Part shown: positions 27,366-35,983 of the stretch, piece by piece
How positions within the stretch are numbered: the first letter of the stretch is position 1
Layout of the letters: every line of letters starts with the position of its first letter
Source: Bacteroidota bacterium
GTDB lineage: Bacteria > Bacteroidota > Ignavibacteria > Kryptoniales > JAKASW01
Assembly (NCBI GenBank): GCA_021825585.1
Contig: JAKAGT010000026.1
Location: forward strand, 1 to 64,000
DNA: 64,000 bases
Direction: 5' to 3'
Position numbers and translations under genes: made by a program
The notes under the pieces: model-generated
Seen by the model: the letters and a program-made list of their open reading frames with translations, nothing else
The model's database searches: none
Told to the model about the DNA's origin: nothing

Positions 27366-29276
27366 TTACGAGGCCGACCCCACGGTCTCCCCGTTTTCTT
27401 CTATCCGGTCCTGGAAATACGATTTGATATTCCGTGCCGCCTTCATCCCGACCACCCGGGCCAGCTCTTCCAGCGACGCCTGACGGACACCCTTCGCCGA
27501 ACCGAACTCCTGCAGCAGCCTTGTCGCCCTCGTCTCACCGACACCTTCAATTTCCGTGAGCTCGGTGGAGATCACGCGCTTTTCACGGAGAGATCGGTGA
27601 AATGTTATGGCGAACCTGTGTGCCTCGTCGCGAACGTGCTGGAGAAGTTTCAATGCCGAGGACGTCTTCGGCAGCAGAATGGATTCCGACTCTTCGGGAA
27701 CGAACACTTCCTCGAGCCGCTTTGCAAGCCCGATTATCGGCTGATTGGGGAGTCCGATCCTCCTTAGAACGTCTACAGCTGAAGAGAGCTGTCCTTTGCC
27801 GCCGTCGACCACGACCAGGTCGGGGAACTGCCCTCCCTCGCGCATCACTCTCGTGTAACGGCGTTCGATCACTTCTTCCATGCTCGCGAAATCGTCCGGG
27901 CCCACGACGGTCCTTATCTTGAATTTCCTGTAGTCGCTCTTGCGCGGCTTCCCGTCGACAAAAACAACCATCGAAGCTACGGGGTCGCTTCCCTGTATAT
28001 TTGAATTGTCGAAGCATTCTATCCGCCTCGGAAGCGCGGGGAGATGGATGTCCCTCTGGAGCGCCTGAAGCGTGTGCGGCACCGTCTCTTTGCTCTTCTC
28101 CTTTTGTATTTTCAGCTCGTCCAGCATATACTTCGCGTTTGCGCGGCACATCTTCACGAGCTTCTGGTCTTCGCCTTCGTCCGGAACGACGACCTCGACC
28201 TCTCCGCCTCTCTTCGATTGCAGCAAGTTGGCAACGAACTCTGTATCAGTCGGTTCTGCGGACAGATAAATCTCAGCCGGTACGTAGTCCGATTTGATAT
28301 AGTACCGCTCGATGAGAGTCTCTATCATCTCGGATTCGGACCGTTCGGAGACGTTCGAAAGATAGTAATGTTGTTTGCCGATCAGCTTGCCGTCGCGGAC
28401 TTTGAATATTACCCCGCAGCCGTCGTCGCCCTCGCTCACTACGGCGATTATGTCCCGCTCGATGAGCTCGAGCGAAACCATTTTCTGTCTCTCGGTGTAG
28501 ACCCTGATTGCTTCGATCTTCTTCTTGGCTTCTCCGGCCTTTTCAAACTCGAGTCGGTCCGAAAACTCCCGCATCCGTCCGGCCAAAAGGGCAATGAGCT
28601 CATGAGTCTTGCCCTTGAGCAGCCTCTCTACCTGCGAGATCATTTCGTTGTATTCTTCCTGAGTCACGAGTCCCTCGCACGGCCCGCCGCATTTTCCTAT
28701 ATGATAGTCGAGGCAAATTTTCCATTTCTTCCTCGCTATGGTCTCGATTGTCAGCGGCAGGCGGCAGCTCCTGATCTGGAAGATGTCCCGAACGGATTTA
28801 AGGGCGAACCTCATGGTCTTCACGTCTGTGTATGGCCCGTAATACCTCGAGCCGTCCTGCCTGATTCTCCGGGTTACGTACACCCTTGGGAAGGGTTCGT
28901 TCGTGACGACGATATACGGGTAGCTTTTGTCGTCGCGCAGGTCGATGTTATAGCGCGGTTTGAGCTTCTTTATGAGTGTGTTCTCAAGGATGAGCGCCTC
29001 CATCTCGGAGTCCGTCACGATCACCTCGAGATCGGAAACTTTTGAAATCATTACTTTCGTCTTTGGATCGTGGTCGTGTCCCTTCTGAAAATAGGAACGC
29101 ACACGATTGCGGAGGATTTTTGCCTTGCCGACATAGATTATCTTTCCTTCCTCGTTCTTGAATTGATAGACCCCAGGCATGCGCGGGAGGTTGTTCAGCT
29201 TCTCCCTCAATTCGAAGCCGACTTCCTGTATCTCTATGTCTTCGTAAAGATTTGGCAATGTTGACTCAAAACTCAA
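27366..29276 (-). CDS. uvrC: UvrABC excinuclease subunit C
   Basis: A 636-residue nucleotide-excision-repair nuclease that cuts on both sides of DNA lesions bound by UvrB. In order: a GIY-YIG nuclease domain (MPGVYQFKNEEGKIIYVGKA), a UVR motif near residue 225, the RNase-H-like second nuclease (IECFDNSNIQGSDPVASMVV), and a C-terminal helix-hairpin-helix pair (IEGVGETRATRLL). Length and motifs are complete. The start is uncertain: the frame opens at TTG 29276 inside a heptamer array, and other TTG codons follow. It lies 104 bp downstream of mce on the same strand. Confidence 0.94.
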   Translation of the reverse strand: MSFESTLPNLYEDIEIQEVGFELREKLNNLPRMPGVYQFKNEEGKIIYVGKAKILRNRVRSYFQKGHDHDPKTKVMISKVSDLEVIVTDSEMEALILENTLIKKLKPRYNIDLRDDKSYPYIVVTNEPFPRVYVTRRIRQDGSRYYGPYTDVKTMRFALKSVRDIFQIRSCRLPLTIETIARKKWKICLDYHIGKCGGPCEGLVTQEEYNEMISQVERLLKGKTHELIALLAGRMREFSDRLEFEKAGEAKKKIEAIRVYTERQKMVSLELIERDIIAVVSEGDDGCGVIFKVRDGKLIGKQHYYLSNVSERSESEMIETLIERYYIKSDYVPAEIYLSAEPTDTEFVANLLQSKRGGEVEVVVPDEGEDQKLVKMCRANAKYMLDELKIQKEKSKETVPHTLQALQRDIHLPALPRRIECFDNSNIQGSDPVASMVVFVDGKPRKSDYRKFKIRTVVGPDDFASMEEVIERRYTRVMREGGQFPDLVVVDGGKGQLSSAVDVLRRIGLPNQPIIGLAKRLEEVFVPEESESILLPKTSSALKLLQHVRDEAHRFAITFHRSLREKRVISTELTEIEGVGETRATRLLQEFGSAKGVRQASLEELARVVGMKAARNIKSYFQDRIEENGETVGSAS

Positions 29277-29293
29277 GTATCAAAAGTCAAGAA
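29266..29293 (-). repeat. Heptamer array at the uvrC start
   Basis: In the gene direction the units are TTCTTGA, CTTTTGA, TACTTGA and GTTTTGA (29293 to 29266), four exact 7-nt steps. The array overlaps the earliest possible TTG start of uvrC. The unit matches that before the sigma-54 activator. Confidence 0.65.
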
Positions 29294-29346
29294 TGGTTCA
29301 AGATTCGAGTCCGCGAGACTGATGTTCGACCTGTAATTCACTACGC

Positions 29347-29374
29347 TTTTTGACTTCTGGTCTTAGACCTATGA
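29347..29374 (-). repeat. Heptamer array after the mce stop codon
   Basis: On the plus strand the units are TTTTTGA, CTTCTGG, TCTTAGA and CCTATGA. In the direction of mce they begin 6 bp beyond its stop codon (29381-29383). It is the second array in the 104-bp mce-uvrC gap. Confidence 0.5.
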
Positions 29375-29380
29375 TTATCT

Positions 29381-29788
29381 TCATTTCAACTTCTCGCTCA
29401 GCTCCACAAGCACTCCGCCCGTCGTCCTGGGATGGATAAACGCAATCAGGTGGCCATCAGCGCCCAACCGCGGCTGCTCGTCGATCAGCTGAAACCCTTC
29501 GTTCTTCAGGCGAACCAGTTCGGCCCTTATATCTTCCACCTCGAAACAGATATGGTGAATCCCTTCCCCCCGTTTCTCGATGAACTTGGCGATGGTGGAC
29601 GAAGGATCCGTGGGACCCGCCAGCTCGAGCCTCGACTCGCCGATCGGCAGCATGCCGACGCGGACCCTTTGGTCGGGGACTTCTTCGACAACCGCTATTT
29701 TGTTGCCCGTGAGAGTCTCGAATGCCTTCCTGGCGACTTCAAGGTTTTCGACCGCGATGGCGATGTGACTGATTTTCAGAAAACTCAT
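29381..29788 (-). CDS. mce: Methylmalonyl-CoA epimerase
   Basis: A 135-residue vicinal-oxygen-chelate enzyme that interconverts (2R)- and (2S)-methylmalonyl-CoA in propionate metabolism. The first metal histidine is in KISHIAIAV. The family signature GEGIHHICFEVEDI carries the next, and a final glutamate is in GGVLVELSEK. Size is normal. A strong GGAGGTAA site precedes ATG 29788. No mutase or carboxylase gene is in the window. Confidence 0.92.
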   Translation of the reverse strand: MSFLKISHIAIAVENLEVARKAFETLTGNKIAVVEEVPDQRVRVGMLPIGESRLELAGPTDPSSTIAKFIEKRGEGIHHICFEVEDIRAELVRLKNEGFQLIDEQPRLGADGHLIAFIHPRTTGGVLVELSEKLK

Positions 29789-30007
29789 TACTTACCTCCG
29801 ATGATCCGGAGACTCATGTGCCTCCGACACAAAAAATTTAGCCAACTCGGAGACCAAAGTCTATGGAAGAGGCGGGTCCGCACGCTTGTGCCGAGGTTTC
29901 GTGTGCGAATACCACGACCCGCCGCGTTGCCGCTTCACATATGACTTGAAGGAGTCGGACAACTCCCCCAAATTGCGGCGCAGTACGACGTCACGGACGT
30001 AATTCAT

Positions 30008-30349
30008 ATGAATAGTAACACTTTCAAGGCGACTCTCTTCCTTCAGGCACTCCTGATCGCGGGCTGTGCCTCTTCTCAGACAATATTCGATCCCACCAGA
30101 AAGGCTGTCGGCCAGATTATGATCGTAGGGAATGAGCCCTTTGCCCGGCTCGCGGTAAGAGTCTCGAAAGATCAGCTTTATCTCGTAAGCTGCGACGGAG
30201 AAGTTGAGCGACTGCTCCTCTCACATCAGGGAAAAATCGCGGAGCTCGCTTACGACAGGGTCCGGGAGACGAGATTCGGAAAGGAGATCTATGTCGTCAG
30301 CGTGAAGTTTTTTCATGGTCATCTTGAAGAACCGAAGAGGCAGAAATGA
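30008..30349 (+). CDS. Hypothetical lipoprotein paired with a secreted protease
   Basis: A 113-residue protein with a lipoprotein signal (LFLQALLIAGCAS). The mature part has alternating hydrophobic strands (IMIVGNEPFARLAVRVSKD, LYLVSCDGEVERLLL), suggesting a small beta barrel. I do not know a family. Its stop overlaps the start of the metalloprotease gene by ATGA (30346-30349), so the two are made together and may act together at the cell surface. Confidence 0.7.
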   Translation: MNSNTFKATLFLQALLIAGCASSQTIFDPTRKAVGQIMIVGNEPFARLAVRVSKDQLYLVSCDGEVERLLLSHQGKIAELAYDRVRETRFGKEIYVVSVKFFHGHLEEPKRQK

Positions 30350-32592
30350 AACTCGCTCTGATGGCAGCATTCATCGCCCTCACTTACAGCCCAACCTTTG
30401 CACAGTCGATTCAGAAAACGCCCGTCGAAGGGACTACGACGAACAGAAGCTATCCCATTGACGGCACACCGCTTCTCGAGAAGCAATACCGGCAGGCGGC
30501 GGAGTACGTTTCTTCCCATCCGGGCTTGACCGAACAGATGCGGCTGGAAAAAGTCAGCTCCTGGGGTTTCACCGTGGGGAGTACGCACAGCTGGTACGTC
30601 TACAATTACGCAACCACCAGGTATTACCTCGACAAATCGACCTGCCGAAGCGTCGGTTCGCATTGCTATATCTTTGTCGAAGATTCGCTTTGGGGAACGC
30701 GCGTGACTCAGGCTGCGGTCGATTCGATCGAAAACGATTTCGACAACAGGACGCCGGCCAACCCGAACGAGGGAATTTACGAAATGGACGTAAACGCATT
30801 CGGGAATCCACCGGATGTCGACAACGATCCGAGAATCATAATCCTGATCTGCAACATACAGGACGGTTACAAGGGAACCGGCGGATACATTGCGGGGTTT
30901 TTCGATCCGACGAACGAGACAAACCAGGCATACAGCAACAAAGCCGAAATCTATTATGTCGACGCGGATCCCACAAACCTGACCACCGCTGGCGGGATCG
31001 AGCAGGCGATGTCTACAACCGCCCATGAGTTTCAGCACATGATAAACTATAATTATCACCAGACGGTACCCGAACCGACGTTCATAAACGAAGGATGCTC
31101 CAAGCTGGCAGAGGTCTATTGCGGGTACCCGACAGACGATCTGTCGCTGTACGCAAACGAGACAAACATTTACCTCTTCACCTGGCGGACCAGCAACAAT
31201 ACCCTTGTCCTCAATGATTATGCAAGAGCGCAGCGGTTCTTTTTGTACATATGGGACCGGTTCGGCATAGGAATCTTCAAATACATTGTTCAGAGCCAGC
31301 AGAATACCGAACAGGCTATTCTAAACGAGGCTTTCCAGAAAGACGGTTTGTCGTTGAGCTTCAACGGCCTCTTTACGGACTGGCTCATCGCGAACAAGTT
31401 GGATGATACTACATCCAATCGTCTGTACGGATATGCATACCCGGACCTCCCTCCTTCAAACGGCGAAGATTATTATAATCCCAACGTTTCGGGAATTGAC
31501 ACCGTGCAGAACGTAGCCGCGGAATATTTGATATTCAAGGGAGGGAGCGACCTGACGGTCACGTTTACGAATCCCGGTTCCGATCCAAACCTTTTTGTGA
31601 AGGCAATTGAGTTCGGGAGCAGTCCCGTACTTGCCGACGTTCCTTTCGGGATACCGTATTCCGTGCCAGGTTACGGAAGCACATATACCGAGATCGCCTT
31701 CGTCATAATCAACGAAGATCCCAACAGCGATGCGGTCGTGAGCTACAAGGCAACCGGAAGCGGACCGGCCTCCGTAGAGGAGCTGAAGTGGGACACATCG
31801 GAACCTGACGGCTACTTCCCGTGGGCAGCATCGGATACTGTGTGCGTGACTTTTGGCGCGTACCCCGGAGGCGTCCTTGATTCGGTTCGGGTCGCCCTGA
31901 AGAAGGCAGGCGCGATCACTGGCGGGGTGTACCAGTTCACGGGAAAAATAAACCCGACCCCGCTCGGGAAGCCTCTGGCAGCACCCATCTCCGCGACTAT
32001 CTCCACCTCTTCTCAGTACCCGTATCCGGTGCCTTACCAGAATTGGGCAACTGTCGACCTGTCAACGTTGGGTATCAGCACCGATCAGCCCATCGCCGTT
32101 GCATTCGTGATAGGTACTCAGGACCCTGGAGTAATGGTGACGGAATACCCCGGACAGAGTCCATATCACAGCTACACATATCTCACCTCGTCCGAGGCAT
32201 CGCCCGACCCTGCGGGATGGTATTATATAACAGACACGGATTCCACCGTGGCGATATATCTCATCCGGGCATATGTAAGCTTCCCGACATCATCGGATGT
32301 GAATCCAACCCCGTCCACCTTCAGCCTGTACCAGAACTATCCAAACCCGTTCAATCCGACGACAGTCATCAGCTACGATCTGCCCGGAATAAGTTATGTC
32401 ACCCTCAAGATATACGACATCCTCGGACGCAACGTAACGACGCTGGTCAGCGCAAACCAAAGCGCAGGCTCCCACTCGATTACATTCACTGGCCGCGGAC
32501 TCCCGAGCGGAGTCTATTTCTACAGATTGTCTGCCGCCGGCGGCGATGGAAACCTGTACACCGCTACGAAGAAGCTTGTCTTGATGAAATAG
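30346..32592 (+). CDS. Secreted zinc metalloprotease with T9SS sorting domain
   Basis: A 748-residue exported protein. A signal peptide ends near residue 19 (TFAQS). The zinc motif HEFQH is at 227-231, with a downstream glutamate in FINEGCSKLAE, an arrangement seen in M30-like/hyicolysin peptidases. A long region of beta-sandwich character follows. The C-terminus is a type IX secretion sorting domain, beginning FSLYQNYPNPFNPTT and ending in KKLVLMK. It should be exported by T9SS and attached or released at the surface. It is coupled to the small lipoprotein ahead and followed by a strong hairpin. Confidence 0.88.
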   Translation: MKLALMAAFIALTYSPTFAQSIQKTPVEGTTTNRSYPIDGTPLLEKQYRQAAEYVSSHPGLTEQMRLEKVSSWGFTVGSTHSWYVYNYATTRYYLDKSTCRSVGSHCYIFVEDSLWGTRVTQAAVDSIENDFDNRTPANPNEGIYEMDVNAFGNPPDVDNDPRIIILICNIQDGYKGTGGYIAGFFDPTNETNQAYSNKAEIYYVDADPTNLTTAGGIEQAMSTTAHEFQHMINYNYHQTVPEPTFINEGCSKLAEVYCGYPTDDLSLYANETNIYLFTWRTSNNTLVLNDYARAQRFFLYIWDRFGIGIFKYIVQSQQNTEQAILNEAFQKDGLSLSFNGLFTDWLIANKLDDTTSNRLYGYAYPDLPPSNGEDYYNPNVSGIDTVQNVAAEYLIFKGGSDLTVTFTNPGSDPNLFVKAIEFGSSPVLADVPFGIPYSVPGYGSTYTEIAFVIINEDPNSDAVVSYKATGSGPASVEELKWDTSEPDGYFPWAASDTVCVTFGAYPGGVLDSVRVALKKAGAITGGVYQFTGKINPTPLGKPLAAPISATISTSSQYPYPVPYQNWATVDLSTLGISTDQPIAVAFVIGTQDPGVMVTEYPGQSPYHSYTYLTSSEASPDPAGWYYITDTDSTVAIYLIRAYVSFPTSSDVNPTPSTFSLYQNYPNPFNPTTVISYDLPGISYVTLKIYDILGRNVTTLVSANQSAGSHSITFTGRGLPSGVYFYRLSAAGGDGNLYTATKKLVLMK

Positions 32593-32615
32593 GCAGGGCC
32601 GGACTATCACAATTA

Positions 32616-32653
32616 CACGAAAGCGGCACATTTGAAGTGCCGCTTTCGTGTTT
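32616..32653. terminator. Bidirectional terminator hairpin
   Basis: CACGAAAGCGGCAC (32616-32629) and GTGCCGCTTTCGTG (32637-32650) form a perfect 14-bp stem with a 7-base loop, followed by TTT. It lies between the convergent protease and ssb genes. Confidence 0.85.
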
Positions 32654-32670
32654 CCGAATCTCTTTCCCCC

Positions 32671-33084
32671 TTAAAAAGGAAGATCGTCCCTTTCTTCCGA
32701 GACGGCCGGTGGTGTGCCGGACGTAGACTCTTCTCTTTCGCCGCCGTCCTGACGTGAACCCAGCATCACAAGATCGTTCACCACAATTTCTGTCACGTAT
32801 CTCTTGTTCCCGCTTTTGTCCTCATAGTCCCTGTACTGCAGCCTTCCTTCGATATAGACTTTTCGTCCCTTCTTCAGGTATTCGGCTGCGATCTCGGCGA
32901 GTTTTCCCCACACGACCAGGTTGTGCCACGTCGTGCGTTCCTGCGGATTCCCCTCCTGGTCCTTCCATTGTTCGTTGGTTGCAAGGCTGAAGCTGGCAAC
33001 GGCGGCGCCGCTTGGAGCATAACGCAGCTCCGGATCTTTTCCAAGGTTGCCAATCAGGATGACTTTATTCACACTGCGAGCCAT
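32671..33084 (-). CDS. ssb: Single-stranded DNA-binding protein
   Basis: A 137-residue SSB. The OB fold runs from [19 protein letters not shown] to about residue 105, with [20 protein letters not shown] and [15 protein letters not shown] typical of the family. A glycine/glutamate-rich linker leads to the acidic tip DDLPF, which recruits repair and replication proteins. An AGAGGAAGGG site precedes the ATG. It lies downstream of the PUR-type nucleic-acid-binding protein, separated by a terminator. Confidence 0.95.
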   Translation of the reverse strand: MARSVNKVILIGNLGKDPELRYAPSGAAVASFSLATNEQWKDQEGNPQERTTWHNLVVWGKLAEIAAEYLKKGRKVYIEGRLQYRDYEDKSGNKRYVTEIVVNDLVMLGSRQDGGEREESTSGTPPAVSEERDDLPF

Positions 33085-33132
33085 TTTATACCCTTCCTCT
33101 CTTTCGTCTCAATTTTAGTTAAAAAATAATAG

Positions 33133-33165
33133 CGGGGCTCTTCTGTTTCAATCCGAAGAGTCCCA
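33133..33165 (-). terminator. Terminator of the PUR-family gene
   Basis: In the minus direction GGGACTCTTC pairs with GAAGAGCCCC (33164-33155 with 33143-33134, one G-U pair), followed by ATTATTTTTT. This is a typical Rho-independent signal between the PUR-type gene and ssb. Confidence 0.75.
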
Positions 33166-33201
33166 TTAGCCTTTCTTCTTTCGACTCGCGACTTGTTCTT
33201 G

Positions 33202-33429
33202 TTAGCCCTGCACCCCAAATGTGGGAGCGACTTTCTTCATTGCTTCGTACACTTCCTGGAAATGGTCCTGAAAGATCATGATACTTTGTCTGTCGAACTT
33301 ACCCTCCTTGTTCTTCTTGCTCTCCGACACAACAAGGTACTTCTTTCCGTTTTTCGCTTCTTTGACATCAAAGAAGTAGGTCCTGTCACTTGCCGGGACC
33401 TTGATTGCTTCCGAAGCTTCCTTACCCAT
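33202..33429 (-). CDS. PUR-alpha family nucleic-acid-binding protein (DUF3276)
   Basis: A 75-residue protein that matches the Bacteroidota PUR-alpha-like family: DRTYFFDVKEAKNGKKYLVV, SESKK and MIFQDHFQEVYEAMKKV. Members form a beta-beta-beta-beta-alpha PUR repeat and bind single-stranded DNA or RNA. The start is ATG 33429, with GGAGGG 5 nt ahead; an open frame begins 9 codons earlier. The gene has its own terminator before ssb. The cellular role in these bacteria is poorly known. Confidence 0.85.
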   Translation of the reverse strand: MGKEASEAIKVPASDRTYFFDVKEAKNGKKYLVVSESKKNKEGKFDRQSIMIFQDHFQEVYEAMKKVAPTFGVQG

Positions 33430-33599
33430 TTTGTCCCTCCTTTTTTGATTTCCCACTTCAAATTGCCTCAGAAACCGAGAAATTTCGCGTTTATTCTGCT
33501 ATCCTGCGGAACTTCTCTGGAAGCACGACTGACGAGGCGGTTGACACAAGAAGCTAATCTACCATTTTTACAAAGTCAAATCGGAGATCCATCATCCCC

Positions 33600-33628
33600 G
33601 TCTCCACGACCATCCGGGCCGTGGAGAC
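33600..33628. repeat. Perfect 9-bp hairpin downstream of the export protein
   Basis: GTCTCCACG (33600-33608) and CGTGGAGAC (33620-33628) enclose 11 bases, 45 bp beyond the stop of the Wza-like gene. No T-run follows, so it is a weak terminator candidate or an mRNA-end structure. Confidence 0.45.
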
Positions 33629-33672
33629 ATCCGCGCAGACCCCGAGGAAATCCTTCGCCGAGAACCCTTGCG

Positions 33673-35388
33673 CTACTTCCCTTGTGACGTCCTGATCACA
33701 AGCACGATCGTCGTAGCGATCGATGCTACTGCACCGACCGTCGTAAGGACGTCTTTGAACAAATCCCAGGAATACAGCTGCGGTTTGATCGTAGGCTTTG
33801 GAACGTAGACAAAATCGCCTGGCTCGATCGTTGTATTTCCCGGACTGTACCACTGGTACGTAACCCCTTTTATTACTTTCGTATCGCCGGTCTTCGCGTC
33901 CTGTGCGGGGCCGCCGGCCGCATGAATGTAGTCCTTGTATCCCCAGCCGTCGTGATACTGAACGTAACCCGGATATTTCACCTGTCCGTAGACATACACT
34001 GAATACGTATTCCGCGGCACGTAAATGCTGTCGCCGCTGCGGAGTGTGCAATCGTATTTTTCATCCTTGTCTGCAAACAGCTTCACGAAATTTGTCGAGA
34101 CGAGTTCCGTCGATGGCCGCATCAGGAGTTCGTGTGAGAAATCTTCCAGCTGTTCCTGCGAAATTCCGGTTGCCCTGAAAATATAAGAGAGGGTATCGAG
34201 CATGATGGCCTGACGGGAATAGGCACCCGGCCTCCTTCTGTAAATCACCGCTTTCGGCAACGACGCCCACTTCGTGAAACCTCCGGCGAGGTTAATTATC
34301 GTGCTGAGCTTTGTCGAATCCACGGAGATCGGATAAATTCCCGGAGAGTTGACCTGACCTCCAACCCATACATAGTAATCGTTCACCTTTGACCAATCGG
34401 TCGGAACGACGACACGGGAATTAACTGCCAGCGGTCTATCGAGAGTTGTCGTGTCCTTCAGGTCGACGGTCTTTTCCTCATAGACCTTACCGTTCCAGTT
34501 CAGTATCCTTGCATGTGCTGAATCTGCGAGGCCTGTCAAACCTCCCGATAGCTCGAGCAGGTCCTTTATCCTGTCACCAGGCACGTATTCGAAATTTCCC
34601 GGCATCTTAACCGCACCGGAAATGCTTATGCTCCCCGATGCGAAGTTCTCACCCGGAACGACAATCGCGTCACCCGCCCTGAGGTATGGGTCATCCGACA
34701 AGTTTCCGGTCATGAAGAACTTGAGCAGGTCCACGTTCTGAACACTTCCGTCCCTGTGAAGCAGCTCGATCCTGCGAAGCGAAAAGTTCGGGTAGACTGT
34801 CGTGGTATCGTTCGCGCTTCTGGGCAAATTCGCGAGCTCGAACGCCCGGTCAACGCGGTCGAATGACGTGACGGTGTACCTTCCCGGATTTCTCACTCTT
34901 CCCGATACTATTACATAGAAAGAACGCGGATAAATAAGCGTAAGTGTGATGGCGCCGTTCTTGAATTGCTTGCTCAATTCCCGTCTCACGTATGCCTTCG
35001 CTTCCGCCAGCGTCATGCCCCCAATTCTCACGACGCCGAATGTCGGTATGATTATCGATCCTTCCGGCGTTACGCTCATGTTGTACGAAATCGGAGTGGG
35101 ACCCCACACGCCCAGGTTCACGATGTCACCAGGCCCGAGAACGTAGCTGTTTGTGTCGACCGACCTGTCGTACGGCGGCGGCTGAACGAGCATTCCCTGA
35201 CTCTGAAGATTGCGGAAGAACTCGGTGCTGGACGTGAACATACTGCTGCCGATCTGCGGCATCTGTATCGAAGTGGAGGGCTGCTGCTGCTGTTGGGATG
35301 TCCCCTGCTGCTGCTGGGGGAGCAATTGAGCTGGAGACGTGCCGGCGGCAAGGCAGAAAACGAAGACAAGAAAAAGGAGTCTTTTCAT
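33673..35388 (-). CDS. Polysaccharide export protein, Wza-like, multiple SLBB domains
   Basis: A 571-residue outer-membrane exporter component. A signal peptide (LLFLVFVFCLAAGTSPAQ) is followed by a glutamine-rich stretch (QQQQ runs). The poly-export domain comes next (YVLGPGDIVNLGVWG...IPTFGVVRIGGMTL) and then at least four SLBB repeats (ISGAVKMPGNFEYVPGDRI, VGGQVNSPGIYPI, VYGQVKYPGYVQYHDG). A hydrophobic helix (VLTTVGAVASIATTIVLVI) ends the chain, like the amphipathic pore helix of Wza. Start ATG 35388 or 35400; neither has a clear ribosome site. No capsule synthesis genes are adjacent. Confidence 0.88.
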   Translation of the reverse strand: MKRLLFLVFVFCLAAGTSPAQLLPQQQQGTSQQQQQPSTSIQMPQIGSSMFTSSTEFFRNLQSQGMLVQPPPYDRSVDTNSYVLGPGDIVNLGVWGPTPISYNMSVTPEGSIIIPTFGVVRIGGMTLAEAKAYVRRELSKQFKNGAITLTLIYPRSFYVIVSGRVRNPGRYTVTSFDRVDRAFELANLPRSANDTTTVYPNFSLRRIELLHRDGSVQNVDLLKFFMTGNLSDDPYLRAGDAIVVPGENFASGSISISGAVKMPGNFEYVPGDRIKDLLELSGGLTGLADSAHARILNWNGKVYEEKTVDLKDTTTLDRPLAVNSRVVVPTDWSKVNDYYVWVGGQVNSPGIYPISVDSTKLSTIINLAGGFTKWASLPKAVIYRRRPGAYSRQAIMLDTLSYIFRATGISQEQLEDFSHELLMRPSTELVSTNFVKLFADKDEKYDCTLRSGDSIYVPRNTYSVYVYGQVKYPGYVQYHDGWGYKDYIHAAGGPAQDAKTGDTKVIKGVTYQWYSPGNTTIEPGDFVYVPKPTIKPQLYSWDLFKDVLTTVGAVASIATTIVLVIRTSQGK

Positions 35389-35526
35389 ATTAGCCAACAT
35401 TTAGTGATTGTTGAAGTTCTATAATAGTAAGAAAGAAAACTCGCTTACTCAAGATACATGCGGGGGATACACAGGTTTCCGGGTTTGAAGAGATTGACTA
35501 TATTCAATCGAAAAAAAGGGGTGTCG

Positions 35527-35874
35527 ATGTTTGAACATAAGAAAGAACCGCTGCTGCCCAGACACAAATATGTCCGTCGTGTCGCGAGACACGGGTTCCT
35601 GGCGTTTTGTATAATCTTCTTCTCGCTGGCCATAGGAATATTGGGATACCACATCCTGGAGGGTTTGTCATGGATAGATGCAACCGTCAATGCATCGATG
35701 ATACTCGGAGGAATGGGACCGGTCAACAAACTCCACTCAGATGCAGGCAAGCTATTTGCTTCTGCATATGCGCTATTCTCGGGCATAGTATTCCTCGTAG
35801 CCGCGGGCGTCCTCTTCGCACCGGTGTTCCACAGATTCCTCCACAAGTTTCACCTCGACCCCGGAGACAAGTGA
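35527..35874 (+). CDS. Two-helix membrane protein with pore-loop-like segment
   Basis: A 115-residue membrane protein with start ATG 35527 (AGGGG upstream); the frame opens 23 codons earlier. Helix 1 is FLAFCIIFFSLAIGILGYHI. A short amphipathic segment SWIDATVNASMIL is followed by GGMGPVN, and helix 2 runs from GKLFASAYALFSGIVFLVAA to a histidine-rich basic tail. The order helix, pore helix, glycine loop, helix matches a K+-channel pore module, with GGMGP in place of TVGYG. I know no assigned function. Ion conduction is inferred from layout only. Confidence 0.7.
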   Translation: MFEHKKEPLLPRHKYVRRVARHGFLAFCIIFFSLAIGILGYHILEGLSWIDATVNASMILGGMGPVNKLHSDAGKLFASAYALFSGIVFLVAAGVLFAPVFHRFLHKFHLDPGDK

Positions 35875-35983
35875 TGCTGGCGTATCGCCGCCGATTCCGT
35901 CTTTCTGTAATGACACTCTTTAGGTTTCAGATCCTTTTTGTTTATATTTTAAAAAATTAACGATTCGCCCAGGAGAACAAGAG

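Noticed and set aside
28044-29045. A 333-codon frame antisense to uvrC
   Set aside because: It is a shadow of the strongly supported uvrC frame.
29789-30007. Structured RNA suggested by GGCGGGT and ACCCGCC arms
   Set aside because: The arms are far apart and the rest does not match an RNA family I know.
33554-33672. Frame ending MMDLRFDFVKMVD downstream of the export protein
   Set aside because: It looks protein-like but no family was recognised and it has no start outside the export gene.
35275-35330. CTG/CAG-rich tract as a phase-variable repeat
   Set aside because: It encodes the glutamine-rich linker of the export protein in mixed CAG/CAA codons; unit changes would be in frame and the tract is short.
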